In this document: one piece after another, positions 7,871 through 18,082 of the stretch | How positions within the stretch are numbered: position 1 is the stretch's first letter | Layout: every line of letters starts with the position of its first letter | Assembly: GCF_002632875.1 (NCBI RefSeq) | Contig: NZ_NJCX01000026.1 | Span: 1 to 48,502, forward strand | From: Xenorhabdus kozodoii | GTDB lineage: Bacteria > Pseudomonadota > Gammaproteobacteria > Enterobacterales > Enterobacteriaceae | Direction: 5' to 3' | DNA: 48,502 nt | Translations under genes and position numbers: made by a program | Notes under the pieces: model-generated | Database searches by the model: none | Seen by the model: only the letters and a program-made list of their open reading frames with translations | What the model was told of the DNA's origin: nothing

Positions 7871-10489
7871 ATGACACAACAGCGACTCGTTAAACACCGT
7901 CTGGATTATACAGCACCAGATTACACAATTACTCACATTGATCTCGATTTTGAGCTGGATGCTGAGAAAACAACAGTGACGGCAATCAGCCAGGTAAAAC
8001 GTCAGATTAATGACATTACCCCACTGGTTTTGGATGGCGAAAACCTCACCTTAAAAGGCCTCTATATCGATGATAAAGGGTGGGAACATTATCAGGAGCT
8101 GGATGGAAAGTTGCTTATTGAGCAACTCCCAGCCCAGTTCAGCCTGAAAATTGTCAATGAAATTAATCCGACCGCAAATACGGCACTTGAAGGGCTGTAT
8201 GTCTCTGGCGATGCTTTGTGTACCCAGTGTGAGGCAGAAGGATTCCGTCATATTACTTATTATTTGGATCGACCCGATGTTCTGGCTTGTTTTACAACTC
8301 GCATTACCGCGGATAAATCTCAGTACCCATTCCTGCTCTCCAATGGTAACCGTATTGATCAGGGAGAGCGGGAAGATGGGCGTCATTGGGTAAAATGGCA
8401 AGATCCATTCCCAAAACCGGCTTATTTGTTCGCATTAGTTGCGGGGGATTTTGATGTCCTGCGTGACACGTTTGTGACCCGCAGTGGACGTGAGGTTGCA
8501 TTGGAACTGTTTGTTGACCGGGGCAACTTGGATCGTGCTGACTGGGCGATGACATCGTTGAAAAACGCGATGAAATGGGATGAAACCCGCTTTGGTTTGG
8601 AATATGACCTTGATATCTATATGATCGTCGCCGTTGATTTCTTCAATATGGGGGCGATGGAGAACAAGGGATTGAATATTTTCAATTCTAAATATGTGCT
8701 GGCAAAAACGGAAACGGCAACCGATGAAGATTACCTTGCCATTGAAGCGGTGATCGGACACGAATATTTCCATAACTGGACAGGCAACCGCATTACATGC
8801 CGTGACTGGTTCCAGTTAAGCCTGAAAGAGGGGCTGACCGTGTTCCGTGATCAGGAATTCAGTTCTGATTTAGGTTCACGTTCGGTTAACCGTATTAAGA
8901 ACGTAAGTGTTATGCGTTCTGCCCAGTTTGCTGAGGATGCCAGCCCTATGGCGCATCCTATTCGTCCCGATCAGGTGATGGAAATGAATAACTTCTATAC
9001 GATGACCGTCTATGAAAAAGGCGCAGAAGTGATTCGGATGATCCACACCTTATTGGGTGAAGAACAATTTCAGGCGGGTATGCAGCTTTATATCCACCGT
9101 CACGACGGTAGCGCCGCGACCTGTGATGATTTTGTTCAGGCGATGGAAGACGCTTCTAATGTCGATTTGACACTTTTCCGCCGCTGGTATAGCCAATCTG
9201 GCACACCGGTATTGACTGTCCGTGATGAATACGATGCAGAAAAACAACAATATATTTTGCATGTTAGCCAACTGACACCCTCAACGGCAGATCAGAAAGA
9301 AAAACATCCCCTGCACATTCCTCTGGACATTGAACTGTATGATGCACAAGGAAAGGCGATCCCACTGCGTCGCAATGGCCAACCTGTACATCCTGTTTTG
9401 AATGTCATCAGTGCAGAGCAATCATTTGTTTTTGACGATGTTTCAGCACAGCCTGTTCCTTCTTTACTGCGTGAGTTTTCTGCGCCGGTGAAACTGGATT
9501 ATCCCTACAGTGATGAACAACTTTCATTTTTGATGAAACATGCACGCAATGCGTTTTCCCGTTGGGATGCCGCCCGGACATTGTTCATCAATTATGTGAA
9601 GCTAAACGTTGTCCGTAACCGAAAATCGCTGCCACTGGAATTGCCAATGCACGTCATTGATGCTTTCCGTGCTGTACTGTTGGATAAAAATATCGATCCG
9701 GCATTGGCGGCATTGATTTTGACTTTGCCGTCTGAAAATGAAATGGCAGAACTGTTTACGGTGGTCGATCCGCAAGCTATCCATGACGTCATTCGCGTCA
9801 TGACGAAGGTACTCGCTAATGAGATGGTGGATGAGTTTTCTGCGGTATATCACAGCCTGCATACAGGGACATACCGCGTGGAGCATAAAGATATTGCGAA
9901 ACGCGATTTGCGTAATACCTGCCTCTACTATTTGGCCTTTACTGATAACAAAGAGTTGGCTGACCAATTAGTGGCGGCACAATATTATCACGCTGATAAC
10001 ATGACTGACAGTATCGCTGCTTTGTCTGCGGCTGTATCTGCTGAATTGCCTTGCAGTTATCAATTAATGGATGAATTTGATCAGCGCTGGCATCAGAATG
10101 GTTTGGTCATGGATAAATGGTTCAGGCTGCAAGCGACCAATCCAGCTTTCGATGTGCTTGATAAAGTACGTGATCTGATGAAGCATCGTTCTTTCAGCCT
10201 GAGTAATCCAAACCGTGTTTATTCACTCTTGAGGATCTTCTTTAGTAAAAATGCGGTGGCTTTCCATGCTGAAGATGGTAGCGGTTATCAATTTTTGGTG
10301 GAAGTCCTCACCGAACTGAATAGCCTCAATCCTCAAGTCGCCTCACATTTGATTGATCCGTTGATCCGTCTGAAACGTTACGATGAGAAACGTCAGGCTT
10401 TGATGCGTAATGCACTGGAACAGTTGAAAGGTTTAGAAAACTTGTCTGGTGATCTGTTCGAGAAAATTACCAAGGCACTTGAAAGTTAA
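7871..10489 (+). CDS. pepN: Aminopeptidase N (M1 zinc metallopeptidase)
   Basis: The protein has 872 residues, close to the 870 of E. coli PepN. It is the main cytoplasmic broad-specificity aminopeptidase. The exopeptidase motif GAMEN (in FFNMGAMENKG) and the zinc motif HEYFHNWTGNRITC with the downstream glutamate in LKEGLTVFRDQEF are intact. The remainder is the Ig-like and large C-terminal helical domains of the gamma-proteobacterial M1 type. It stands alone and is followed by two hairpins. PepN has a reported role in blasticidin producers (removal of a leucine mask), but here it sits in its normal chromosomal position far from the nucleoside cluster. Confidence 0.98.
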   Translation: MTQQRLVKHRLDYTAPDYTITHIDLDFELDAEKTTVTAISQVKRQINDITPLVLDGENLTLKGLYIDDKGWEHYQELDGKLLIEQLPAQFSLKIVNEINPTANTALEGLYVSGDALCTQCEAEGFRHITYYLDRPDVLACFTTRITADKSQYPFLLSNGNRIDQGEREDGRHWVKWQDPFPKPAYLFALVAGDFDVLRDTFVTRSGREVALELFVDRGNLDRADWAMTSLKNAMKWDETRFGLEYDLDIYMIVAVDFFNMGAMENKGLNIFNSKYVLAKTETATDEDYLAIEAVIGHEYFHNWTGNRITCRDWFQLSLKEGLTVFRDQEFSSDLGSRSVNRIKNVSVMRSAQFAEDASPMAHPIRPDQVMEMNNFYTMTVYEKGAEVIRMIHTLLGEEQFQAGMQLYIHRHDGSAATCDDFVQAMEDASNVDLTLFRRWYSQSGTPVLTVRDEYDAEKQQYILHVSQLTPSTADQKEKHPLHIPLDIELYDAQGKAIPLRRNGQPVHPVLNVISAEQSFVFDDVSAQPVPSLLREFSAPVKLDYPYSDEQLSFLMKHARNAFSRWDAARTLFINYVKLNVVRNRKSLPLELPMHVIDAFRAVLLDKNIDPALAALILTLPSENEMAELFTVVDPQAIHDVIRVMTKVLANEMVDEFSAVYHSLHTGTYRVEHKDIAKRDLRNTCLYYLAFTDNKELADQLVAAQYYHADNMTDSIAALSAAVSAELPCSYQLMDEFDQRWHQNGLVMDKWFRLQATNPAFDVLDKVRDLMKHRSFSLSNPNRVYSLLRIFFSKNAVAFHAEDGSGYQFLVEVLTELNSLNPQVASHLIDPLIRLKRYDEKRQALMRNALEQLKGLENLSGDLFEKITKALES

Positions 10490-10493
10490 CATA

Positions 10494-10515
10494 TTCTCCG
10501 GCTCTGGCCGGAGAA
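10494..10515 (+). terminator. Hairpin directly after pepN
   Basis: A 9-bp perfect stem (TTCTCCGGC / GCCGGAGAA) with a TCTG loop starts 5 bases after the pepN stop. It lacks a T tract and probably works together with the next hairpin. Confidence 0.6.
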
Positions 10516-10527
10516 GCCAGGTTCGCC

Positions 10528-10562
10528 AATAAACCCTGTTGTTTTAAACGGGGTTTATTTTT
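10528..10562 (+). terminator. Intrinsic terminator of pepN
   Basis: The arms AATAAACCC (10528-10536) and GGGTTTATT (10551-10559) are followed directly by Ts. This is a typical rho-independent terminator separating pepN from pyrD. Confidence 0.8.
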
Positions 10563-10755
10563 GCCTGCTTATGAAGGGGGCTTTTTTGTTGACTCATATG
10601 ATGGTAAATTAGCGCTCACTTCCTGCTGCCACAACGCACAATGATATATGTATGGGATTGCGCACAATTCAAAACGTATAACTGACAATTCCCACGTAAC
10701 TGATTATAAAAACGCGATCATAAAAACTCGCTCGTAAAAAAATAGGTTAATTTAA

Positions 10756-11766
10756 ATGTGTTATTCTCTAGTACGGAAAGCATTATTCCAGCTTGATCCT
10801 GAACAGGCACATGAGCTGACTTTCCGCCAACTCAAACGCGTCACCGGTACGCCTTTCGAATTTCTTATCCGCCAATCCGTTGCCACTAAGCCCGTGACTT
10901 GCATGGGGTTGTCTTTTAAAAATCCACTTGGTTTAGCCGCTGGCCTTGATAAAAACGGTGATTGCATTGATGCGCTTGGCGCGATGGGCTTCGGGTTTGT
11001 TGAAATTGGTACAGTGACACCACGTCCACAAGCTGGAAATGATAAGCCAAGATTATTCCGCGTGGTTGAAGCAGAAGGGATCATCAACCGGATGGGGTTT
11101 AATAACCTTGGGGTGGATAATCTGGTTGAGAATGTTAAGTGCGCAAAATATGATGGGATCATCGGGATCAATATTGGTAAAAATAAAGATACGCCGGTCG
11201 AGAATGGAAAAGAGGATTATTTAATTTGCATGGATAAAATTTATCCCCATGCAGGTTATATCACTATTAATATTTCTTCCCCCAATACACCGGGTTTGAG
11301 GACATTACAGTATGGTGATGCACTGGATGATCTCTTATCTGCGATTAAAAACAAGCAAAATGAGCTTCAGAAAAAGTTCCAAAAATATGTTCCTGTTACC
11401 GTTAAAATTTCTCCTGATCTTTCAGAAGAGGAATTAATAAAAATTGCTGATAGTTTAATTCGTCATCATATTGATGGTGTTATTGCAACAAATACCACAT
11501 TGGACAGACAAATTATCGCAGGATTGAATCATTGCCAGCAGGCAGGCGGATTGAGTGGGCGTCCTGTACAATTGCGCAGTACCGAGATTATCCGCCGCCT
11601 TTCGCAAGAATTAAAAGGTGAAATACCGATTATTGGTGTGGGTGGAGTTGATTCACTTGTTGCAGCCAGAGAAAAAATGGAAGCAGGCGCTTCATTAATT
11701 CAGATATATTCTGGTTTTATCTATAAAGGGCCAAAACTTATCAAAGATATTATTGATCATATCTAA
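10756..11766 (+). CDS. pyrD: Dihydroorotate dehydrogenase, class 2 (quinone-linked)
   Basis: This 336-residue enzyme catalyses the fourth step of pyrimidine synthesis, oxidising dihydroorotate to orotate with ubiquinone at the inner membrane. The N-terminal amphipathic helix ([19 protein letters not shown]) is the class 2 membrane-association region. FMN and active-site motifs are [31 protein letters not shown] (catalytic serine) and IIGVGGVDS. It starts with ATG at 10756, matching the E. coli N-terminus. A GC-rich hairpin lies after the stop. Confidence 0.98.
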   Translation: MCYSLVRKALFQLDPEQAHELTFRQLKRVTGTPFEFLIRQSVATKPVTCMGLSFKNPLGLAAGLDKNGDCIDALGAMGFGFVEIGTVTPRPQAGNDKPRLFRVVEAEGIINRMGFNNLGVDNLVENVKCAKYDGIIGINIGKNKDTPVENGKEDYLICMDKIYPHAGYITINISSPNTPGLRTLQYGDALDDLLSAIKNKQNELQKKFQKYVPVTVKISPDLSEEELIKIADSLIRHHIDGVIATNTTLDRQIIAGLNHCQQAGGLSGRPVQLRSTEIIRRLSQELKGEIPIIGVGGVDSLVAAREKMEAGASLIQIYSGFIYKGPKLIKDIIDHI

Positions 11767-11778
11767 ACATTTACCGTA

Positions 11779-11810
11779 ATTTGGGGCAGGGGTTTATTTC
11801 TGTCCCCAAT
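11779..11810 (+). terminator. Probable terminator after pyrD
   Basis: An imperfect stem pairs ATTGGGGCAG with CTGTCCCCAAT, with about a 10-base loop, 13 bases after the pyrD stop. A T-rich stretch follows only at some distance, so efficiency is uncertain. Confidence 0.5.
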
Positions 11811-11924
11811 TCGTCTATATTTTGTCATATAGATTAAATTTTATCATTTATTTTAACTTTGTTATTTCGGTGGTAATACTTATTTTTAACCAAAAAAGCT
11901 ATTTTGAGCATAAAAGGGTAATCA

Positions 11925-12476
11925 ATGAAAATTAGACCTGATGATCAGTGGCGCTGGTATTTCGATCCTGAGCATAGTCGAGTTATGCTCGATCTTGCTA
12001 ATGGCATGGTTTTTCGTTCCTGTTTTCCCGTTAAGATGTTGACTGATTACGCTGTTACAATGAAAGAAATGTCATTCTCGGTTGATGATGCTGCGTTTTT
12101 TTACACCTTCGAAGAACATTTACGTCGTATTAACATGGCTCCGGCGCTTAGGGCTGAATTAGCGTTGAATGGGGTGGTTGCGTTACGTTTTATGAAACCA
12201 CTAATGCCTAAGAGCTGGTATTTCTCCCCTATTTCTTTAGTAGAAAAACCAGAACAGGGTGAAATTATTCAGTTTAAATTACAAGATAGTGGCACTGAGG
12301 CGCTGTTTATGGTCGCAGAAGTGGGTGACAATGCCAGTTTGTGCCTGCTGGCACAGCAAAAGTTAGCGCTGCATGATCGGGTAATGAATTTTTGTGATCC
12401 CATTAAGGTTATGAATGATCGCATAATGCCTTATATTGAGCCTGCGCCGACATCAATATATGATCGGGCGATTTAG
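11925..12476 (+). CDS. zapC: Cell division protein ZapC
   Basis: The protein has 183 residues and matches E. coli ZapC (YcbW) in its start (MKIRPDDQWRWYFDPEHSRVM in part) and in length. ZapC is a cytoplasmic factor that binds FtsZ and promotes bundling of protofilaments at the Z ring. No enzymatic motif is expected. The gene sits between pyrD and the convergent ycbX, as in E. coli. A start at 11925 is supported by a preceding AAAAGGGTAATCA sequence that can serve as ribosome-binding site. Confidence 0.93.
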   Translation: MKIRPDDQWRWYFDPEHSRVMLDLANGMVFRSCFPVKMLTDYAVTMKEMSFSVDDAAFFYTFEEHLRRINMAPALRAELALNGVVALRFMKPLMPKSWYFSPISLVEKPEQGEIIQFKLQDSGTEALFMVAEVGDNASLCLLAQQKLALHDRVMNFCDPIKVMNDRIMPYIEPAPTSIYDRAI

Positions 12477-12712
12477 TTATTGTATTTATAATATTCTTCC
12501 TACTCACATCATTGTCCACACGCTATCAAATACATTTACAATGTCAATCAATGGGATGGTTTTCTTCCATATCTATTTTTTATTTAAAAATGCAATAATA
12601 AAAATCTTATTAAAATTAACAAGATAGATATTAAAAACCAGATAGATAACTGACTGCTTATATTATACTGCCTGATTTCAATTCCACTACTACTGTTATA
12701 TATTATTAATGC

Positions 12713-13825
12713 TTATCTTAATTCAATGACTAAATCATTTTGAGGTATACAGCTACATGCCAGAATTTTCCCATCACTTTTGATAGAAGTGGATTTTAAT
12801 GGCAATACATCCCCTTCAATCAGAGATACCTTACAAGCACCACAAATTCCGGCACGGCATGAATAAGGGACCCGAATACCTTGATCTTCCAATTGTTCTA
12901 AAATAATTTGCTGATTATTGCCAATAAATTGTTGCCCATTGAATTCAATAGAAACAGTTTGTTGTTCCACTTTCTTTATCGCCAAATCGGTTGCTTGTTC
13001 ACCACCGCCATATTCCCGTGGCGTTTTCTTTTCCAAAACAGTGACGCGATCACCGACTCGAATAATGCCGCTATTACGGGCAATGGCATTTTGCCCAAAA
13101 TCCACTGCCCCATTTTCTCTGGCTGTTCTGAACGATTGTAGTGTCGCCAGTGGCTCACCCTGTGGATTTTTACGACCTTTTTCCGGGCTGACGGTTGTCA
13201 AGATACAACGACTGCACGGTTTTGGTAGATCGAAAACAATATCGCCAATTTGGATCACCTGCCAGCTATCCTCTTCAAAAGGGGCGGCACCGGTGACAAT
13301 GATATTGGCACGGAACTGCTCGATTTTAATGCTGGCAGGACAACGTTGTTGCAGGGCCTGAAAAGAGGCTTCATTGATAATTAAATAGGGAAAACCATCT
13401 GCGAATGATAAAGAAATATCGGGAAATTTCTTAACCCGCCGTGTTAGCGCCTCACTAAGCCAGCGTAGTTGTACCGGTTGTTCAAAAAAACCACTTAACC
13501 ACTCATTCACCCTCTCAGGGGCGACTAAAGCGGTAAAATGATTTCCCCAAACTTCGGTAGGGAAGCGCTCCTCTTCAAAATCATCGTAAAGCACAGTGAC
13601 GCTTTCCCCGTTTGGCGCCTGTAAATACACGCCGTTATGGAGCATGGCTGGGGTAAATAGCAGCAATTGAGGATATTGGCGGGCAGTAATAAAAGTACCA
13701 TCAGTCTTGGTGATCATAAAATTGCGATCAAACATCAAGCCACTTTCATTGACGAGGGAATGGGAGATTTGTACTCCACGCATGGATTTGACGGGATAAG
13801 TATAGAGGCGCGACAGGGTTAACAT
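12713..13825 (-). CDS. ycbX: YcbX: MOSC-domain protein with C-terminal 2Fe-2S ferredoxin domain
   Basis: This 370-residue protein matches E. coli YcbX (369), a molybdenum-cofactor enzyme that detoxifies N-hydroxylated base analogues such as 6-hydroxylaminopurine. The order is the MOSC N-terminal beta barrel (about 1-120), the MOSC domain (about 120-265, with a conserved cysteine in [10 protein letters not shown] as likely molybdenum ligand), and a plant-type ferredoxin domain at the C-terminus. The cluster cysteines are in [10 protein letters not shown] and ILACSC. It is convergent with zapC and divergent from rlmKL. Confidence 0.95.
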   Translation of the reverse strand: MLTLSRLYTYPVKSMRGVQISHSLVNESGLMFDRNFMITKTDGTFITARQYPQLLLFTPAMLHNGVYLQAPNGESVTVLYDDFEEERFPTEVWGNHFTALVAPERVNEWLSGFFEQPVQLRWLSEALTRRVKKFPDISLSFADGFPYLIINEASFQALQQRCPASIKIEQFRANIIVTGAAPFEEDSWQVIQIGDIVFDLPKPCSRCILTTVSPEKGRKNPQGEPLATLQSFRTARENGAVDFGQNAIARNSGIIRVGDRVTVLEKKTPREYGGGEQATDLAIKKVEQQTVSIEFNGQQFIGNNQQIILEQLEDQGIRVPYSCRAGICGACKVSLIEGDVLPLKSTSIKSDGKILACSCIPQNDLVIELR

Positions 13826-13985
13826 CCATTATCTCCAAAATGTTTTTATCTTTACCAAGGTATTTTTATCTGTACAAAAGTATTTTTTATCTTTGATCGT
13901 GTCAGCAACTTTAGGATATGTCGACGGTATTGGCTATAATGTGCAACAATTTTTTTGGTGGTGAACTTTAGTGATGATTAATAAG

Positions 13986-16121
13986 ATGAACTCTCTCTTT
14001 GCCAGCACGGCACGTGGTCTGGAAGAACTGTTAAAAAACGAACTGGAAATATTGGGCGCACAATCCTGTAAGATTGCCCAAGGTGGGGTTCATTTTCAGG
14101 CTGATGATCAGGTGATGTATAAGAGCTTGCTGTGGAGCCGGCTGGCTTCCCGTATCATGCTGCCACTTAACGAATTTAACGTTTACAGTGACCTGGATCT
14201 GTATCTTGGTGTTCAGTCTATTGACTGGAGTGACATTTTCTCAGTTGATAGCACGTTCGCTGTCTATTTCAGCGGCACAAATGACGAGATCAGAAATACA
14301 CAATATGGCGCATTGAAAGTCAAAGATGCCATTGTTGACAGTTTCATGCGCAAAATAAATCGACGTCCTGATGTTGCTAAACAACAGCCTGATATCCGTA
14401 TCAATGTCTTCCTGAATAAAGAGAAAGCGTTCGTCTCACTCGATTTGAGTGGTGATAGCCTGCATATTCGTGGCTACCGTGATTTGGCCGGGCAAGCACC
14501 ACTGAAAGAGAACCTTGCCGCCGCGGTCGTTTTGCGTTCTGGTTGGAATGCAGGCACACCAATGGTTGATCCCATGTGTGGTTCTGGAACGTTGCTAATA
14601 GAAGCCGCCATGATGGCAGCAGATTGTGCACCTGGCCTGCATCGTAAACATTGGGGTTTCACCTCATGGTTGAAATTCGATGAAACCATCTGGCGCGAAG
14701 TGACGACAGAAGCACAGGTACGTTTCCGTAAGGGGTTGCAGGAGACAACTTCGCGCTTTTTTGGAACAGATATTGATCGCCGGGTAATGGACATGGCGCG
14801 TTCGAATGCGCGCAGGGCAGGGGTGGCTCAATTGATTCAGTTCCAGCAGGGAGATGCCAGCAAGCTGGAAAATCCGCTGCCGGAAGGGCCAGAGGGAACC
14901 GTATTAAGTAACCCGCCTTATGGTGAACGTCTTGAAAGTGAACCGGCATTGGTTGCGCTACACAGTGTCTTTGGTCGCTTGATGAAAGCCCGCTTCCCCG
15001 GTTGGCGTTTATCGTTATTCAGTGCTTCGCCAGAGTTGTTGAATTGCTTGCAATTACGTGCAGAGCGTGAGTTTAAAGCCAAAAATGGCCCTCTGGATTG
15101 TATCCAAAAAAATTATTTCATCCAGAAGAGTGAACAGTCAGCGGATAAACCCCCGTCATTGGATATCGGTATTGCTGAGGATTATGCTAACCGTCTGCGT
15201 AAAAATGAGAAAAAAATCAGCAAGTGGGCCAAACAGCAAGGCATTGATTGCTATCGTTTATATGATGCGGACTTACCTGAATACAATGTTGCTGTTGATC
15301 GCTATGCCGATAAAATTGTTGTGCAAGAATATGCACCGCCAAAATCGGTGGACGCCAATAAAGCTCGCCAACGCCTGTTTGATGTGATCAGTGCAACAAT
15401 GAATGTGCTCGGTTTATCATCCAACCAACTGGTCTTGAAAACCCGTCAGCGCCAGAAAGGCAAAAGCCAGTATGAAAAAATGGCGGAGAAGCAAGAATTC
15501 TTTTTGGTCAATGAATATGGGGCGAAATTCTGGGTTAACCTGACCGATTATTTGGATACGGGATTATTCCTTGATCACCGTATTGCCCGTAAAAAATTGG
15601 GTGAAATAAGCCGAGGCAAAGATTTCCTTAACCTGTTTGCCTATACCGGTTCGGCAACCGTTCACGCCGGATTGGGGGGCGCCCGTTCGACCACCACGGT
15701 AGATATGTCTCGCACTTATCTTGAATGGGCAGAGAAAAATTTACAGGTGAATGGCTTAACGGGGCGTCAGCACCGTTTGATTCAGTCTGATTGTTTGGGA
15801 TGGTTAGCCCAGTCCCATGAACAATTTGATGTCATCTTTATTGATCCCCCAACATTCTCTAACTCCAAACGGATGGAAAACACGTTTGACGTTCAACGTG
15901 ATCACGTCGAGTTGATGAAACAACTAAAACGCCTGTTACGTCCTGGTGGAACCTTAATGTTCTCCAATAATAAGCGGGGTTTTAAAATGGATGTTGCTGA
16001 ATTGAATAAGTTAGGGCTGGTTGCTAACGAAATAACAGAAAAAACGCTATCTCAGGATTTTGCCCGTAACCGTCAGATCCATAACTGCTGGCTGCTGCAC
16101 CACGCTGGCGAGGAAAAATAA
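13986..16121 (+). CDS. rlmL: Bifunctional 23S rRNA methyltransferase RlmKL
   Basis: This large fusion enzyme (711 residues from ATG 13986) makes m2G2445 with its N-terminal half and m7G2069 with its C-terminal half. Motifs are a THUMP domain (about 45-155), the SAM-binding [15 protein letters not shown] and catalytic SNPPYGERL of RlmL, and in the RlmK half [17 protein letters not shown] and [12 protein letters not shown]. In-frame GTG and ATG codons at 13971 and 13974 are possible starts, but [16 protein letters not shown] aligns with the E. coli N-terminus. A TATAAT at 13935-13940 is a likely -10 element. Only 4 bases separate it from uup. Confidence 0.95.
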   Translation: MNSLFASTARGLEELLKNELEILGAQSCKIAQGGVHFQADDQVMYKSLLWSRLASRIMLPLNEFNVYSDLDLYLGVQSIDWSDIFSVDSTFAVYFSGTNDEIRNTQYGALKVKDAIVDSFMRKINRRPDVAKQQPDIRINVFLNKEKAFVSLDLSGDSLHIRGYRDLAGQAPLKENLAAAVVLRSGWNAGTPMVDPMCGSGTLLIEAAMMAADCAPGLHRKHWGFTSWLKFDETIWREVTTEAQVRFRKGLQETTSRFFGTDIDRRVMDMARSNARRAGVAQLIQFQQGDASKLENPLPEGPEGTVLSNPPYGERLESEPALVALHSVFGRLMKARFPGWRLSLFSASPELLNCLQLRAEREFKAKNGPLDCIQKNYFIQKSEQSADKPPSLDIGIAEDYANRLRKNEKKISKWAKQQGIDCYRLYDADLPEYNVAVDRYADKIVVQEYAPPKSVDANKARQRLFDVISATMNVLGLSSNQLVLKTRQRQKGKSQYEKMAEKQEFFLVNEYGAKFWVNLTDYLDTGLFLDHRIARKKLGEISRGKDFLNLFAYTGSATVHAGLGGARSTTTVDMSRTYLEWAEKNLQVNGLTGRQHRLIQSDCLGWLAQSHEQFDVIFIDPPTFSNSKRMENTFDVQRDHVELMKQLKRLLRPGGTLMFSNNKRGFKMDVAELNKLGLVANEITEKTLSQDFARNRQIHNCWLLHHAGEEK

Positions 16122-16125
16122 TATT

Positions 16126-18033
16126 ATGTCATTGATTAGTTTATCCGGTGCCTGGTTATCATTCAGTGACGCACCGTTGTTGGATAATACTGAACTTCAT
16201 ATTGAAGAAAACGAAAGAGTGTGTTTGGTTGGCCGAAATGGGGCAGGAAAATCCACATTATTGCGTGTGTTGGCAAAAGAGCAATCATTGGATGATGGCG
16301 TAGTTATCTATGAGCAAGATCTGGTTGTTGCGCGTTTACAGCAAGATCCGCCTCGTGACGTAGAAGGCACGGTATTTGATTTTGTTGCCGAAGGGGTAAA
16401 AGAACAGGCTGAATACCTCAAAGCGTACCATCATGTTTTGCGTTTGGTCGAGACAGATCCGAGTGAGAAAAATCTCAACCATCTGGCAGAGTTGCAGGAA
16501 GTGCTGGATATCCGTGGTCTTTGGTCATTGGATAGCCAGATTAGCGATGTGTTGAAACAACTTTCTTTGCCGGCAGAAGCAAAACTCTCTTCATTGTCTG
16601 GTGGTTGGTTACGTAAAGCCGCATTAGGCCGGGCGTTGGTTTGTTCGCCAAAAGTCCTGTTTCTTGATGAACCCACCAACCACCTTGATATCGATACCAT
16701 CGAATGGCTGGAGAATTTCCTGAAAGACTTCAATGGCAGCCTGGTGTTTATTTCCCATGACCGCTCATTTATCCGCAATATGGCGACACGTATCGTCGAT
16801 CTGGATCGCGGAAAGCTGATTTCATGGCCGGGAAATTACGATAAATATCTTGTCGGAAAAGAAGAGGCATTGCGGGTTGAAGAGTTGCAAAATGCCGAGT
16901 TCGACAAAAAACTGGCACAGGAAGAAGTTTGGATCCGTCAGGGTATTAAAGCACGCCGTACCCGTAATGAAGGCCGGGTAAGGGCATTGAAAGCATTACG
17001 CACAGAACGCTCTGAACGCCGTAATGTCATGGGAACGGCCAAAATGCAGGTCGAGGAAGCGACACGTTCCGGTAAGATTGTTTTTGAAATGGAAAATGTG
17101 AATTACCAGGTTGGTGGTAAGACATTGGTCAAAAATTTCTCGGCCCAAGTCCAACGTGGCGACAAAATTGCCTTGGTGGGGCCGAATGGCTGCGGTAAGA
17201 CGACATTATTGAAATTAATGCTGGGCGATTTGTCCGCAGATAGTGGGCGCATTCATTGTGGTACAAAACTGGAAGTTGCTTACTTTGATCAGCATCGGGC
17301 AGCACTGGAGCCTGATAAAACCGTCATGGAGAACCTCGCGGAAGGTAAACAAGAAGTCATGGTCAATGGACGTTCCCGCCATGTACTGGGTTATTTGCAG
17401 GATTTTCTTTTCCATCCCAAACGCGCAATGACGCCTGTGCGAGCGCTGTCGGGTGGTGAGCGCAATCGTCTGTTGCTGGCTCGTCTGTTCTTGAAACCCA
17501 GCAACTTGCTTATTCTCGATGAACCGACCAATGACCTGGATGTTGAAACATTAGAGTTACTTGAAGAATTAGTTGATAGCTATACCGGAACCGTGATCCT
17601 GGTGAGCCATGACCGCCAATTTGTCGATAATTCAGTCACTGAGTGCTGGATTTTTGAAGGCAATGGTGAAATTAACAATTTTGTCGGGGGCTATTACGAT
17701 GCCCAGCAGCAACGGTCACAAACTGTTTCTCTGCGTCAGGTTGCGGAAAAAAAGGTGAATGCGGTAAAACCGAAAGAATCGTCTAAACGGGCAAACAAGA
17801 CAAACAATAAGATAAGTTACCATTTACTGCGTGAATTAGAACAACTACCCTTATTATTAGAGAAATTAGAAGAAGAGATAAATCAATTGCAATCTCAGGT
17901 CAGTGACCCGGAATTCTTCAATCAAGCGCATGCAATTACACAAAATGTTCTGAATGAATTGGCAAATAAAGAACAAGAATTGGAAAAAGCGTTTGATCGC
18001 TGGCAAGAATTGGAAATGATGAAAAATGGATGA
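16126..18033 (+). CDS. uup: ABC-F ATPase Uup
   Basis: The 635-residue protein has two ATP-binding cassettes without membrane segments, as in E. coli Uup, an ABC-F protein linked to transposon excision, branched DNA binding and ribosome function. Cassette 1 has GRNGAGKST, the signature LSGGWLRKAALGRAL and LFLDEPTNHLD. Cassette 2 has GPNGCGKTT, LSGGERNRLLLARL and LILDEPTNDLD. The last 90 residues are charged and coiled-coil-like, the Uup DNA-binding tail. The ATG at 16126 begins MSLISLSGAWLSF; the longer frame extending upstream into rlmKL is not needed. Confidence 0.97.
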   Translation: MSLISLSGAWLSFSDAPLLDNTELHIEENERVCLVGRNGAGKSTLLRVLAKEQSLDDGVVIYEQDLVVARLQQDPPRDVEGTVFDFVAEGVKEQAEYLKAYHHVLRLVETDPSEKNLNHLAELQEVLDIRGLWSLDSQISDVLKQLSLPAEAKLSSLSGGWLRKAALGRALVCSPKVLFLDEPTNHLDIDTIEWLENFLKDFNGSLVFISHDRSFIRNMATRIVDLDRGKLISWPGNYDKYLVGKEEALRVEELQNAEFDKKLAQEEVWIRQGIKARRTRNEGRVRALKALRTERSERRNVMGTAKMQVEEATRSGKIVFEMENVNYQVGGKTLVKNFSAQVQRGDKIALVGPNGCGKTTLLKLMLGDLSADSGRIHCGTKLEVAYFDQHRAALEPDKTVMENLAEGKQEVMVNGRSRHVLGYLQDFLFHPKRAMTPVRALSGGERNRLLLARLFLKPSNLLILDEPTNDLDVETLELLEELVDSYTGTVILVSHDRQFVDNSVTECWIFEGNGEINNFVGGYYDAQQQRSQTVSLRQVAEKKVNAVKPKESSKRANKTNNKISYHLLRELEQLPLLLEKLEEEINQLQSQVSDPEFFNQAHAITQNVLNELANKEQELEKAFDRWQELEMMKNG

Positions 18034-18082
18034 TCGCTGCCGCATAGACGAAACTTGTGGGTTTTGCTAAAGGAGAAACACT

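Noticed and set aside
7871-10489. pepN as a member of the nucleoside cluster
   Set aside because: PepN unmasks leucyl-blasticidin in a known host, but this copy is in its conserved backbone position 17 kb away, so location gives no support.
12436-12627. Short frame overlapping the zapC end
   Set aside because: It starts inside zapC in another frame, has low-complexity hydrophobic sequence and no ribosome-binding site; it looks like AT-rich intergenic DNA.
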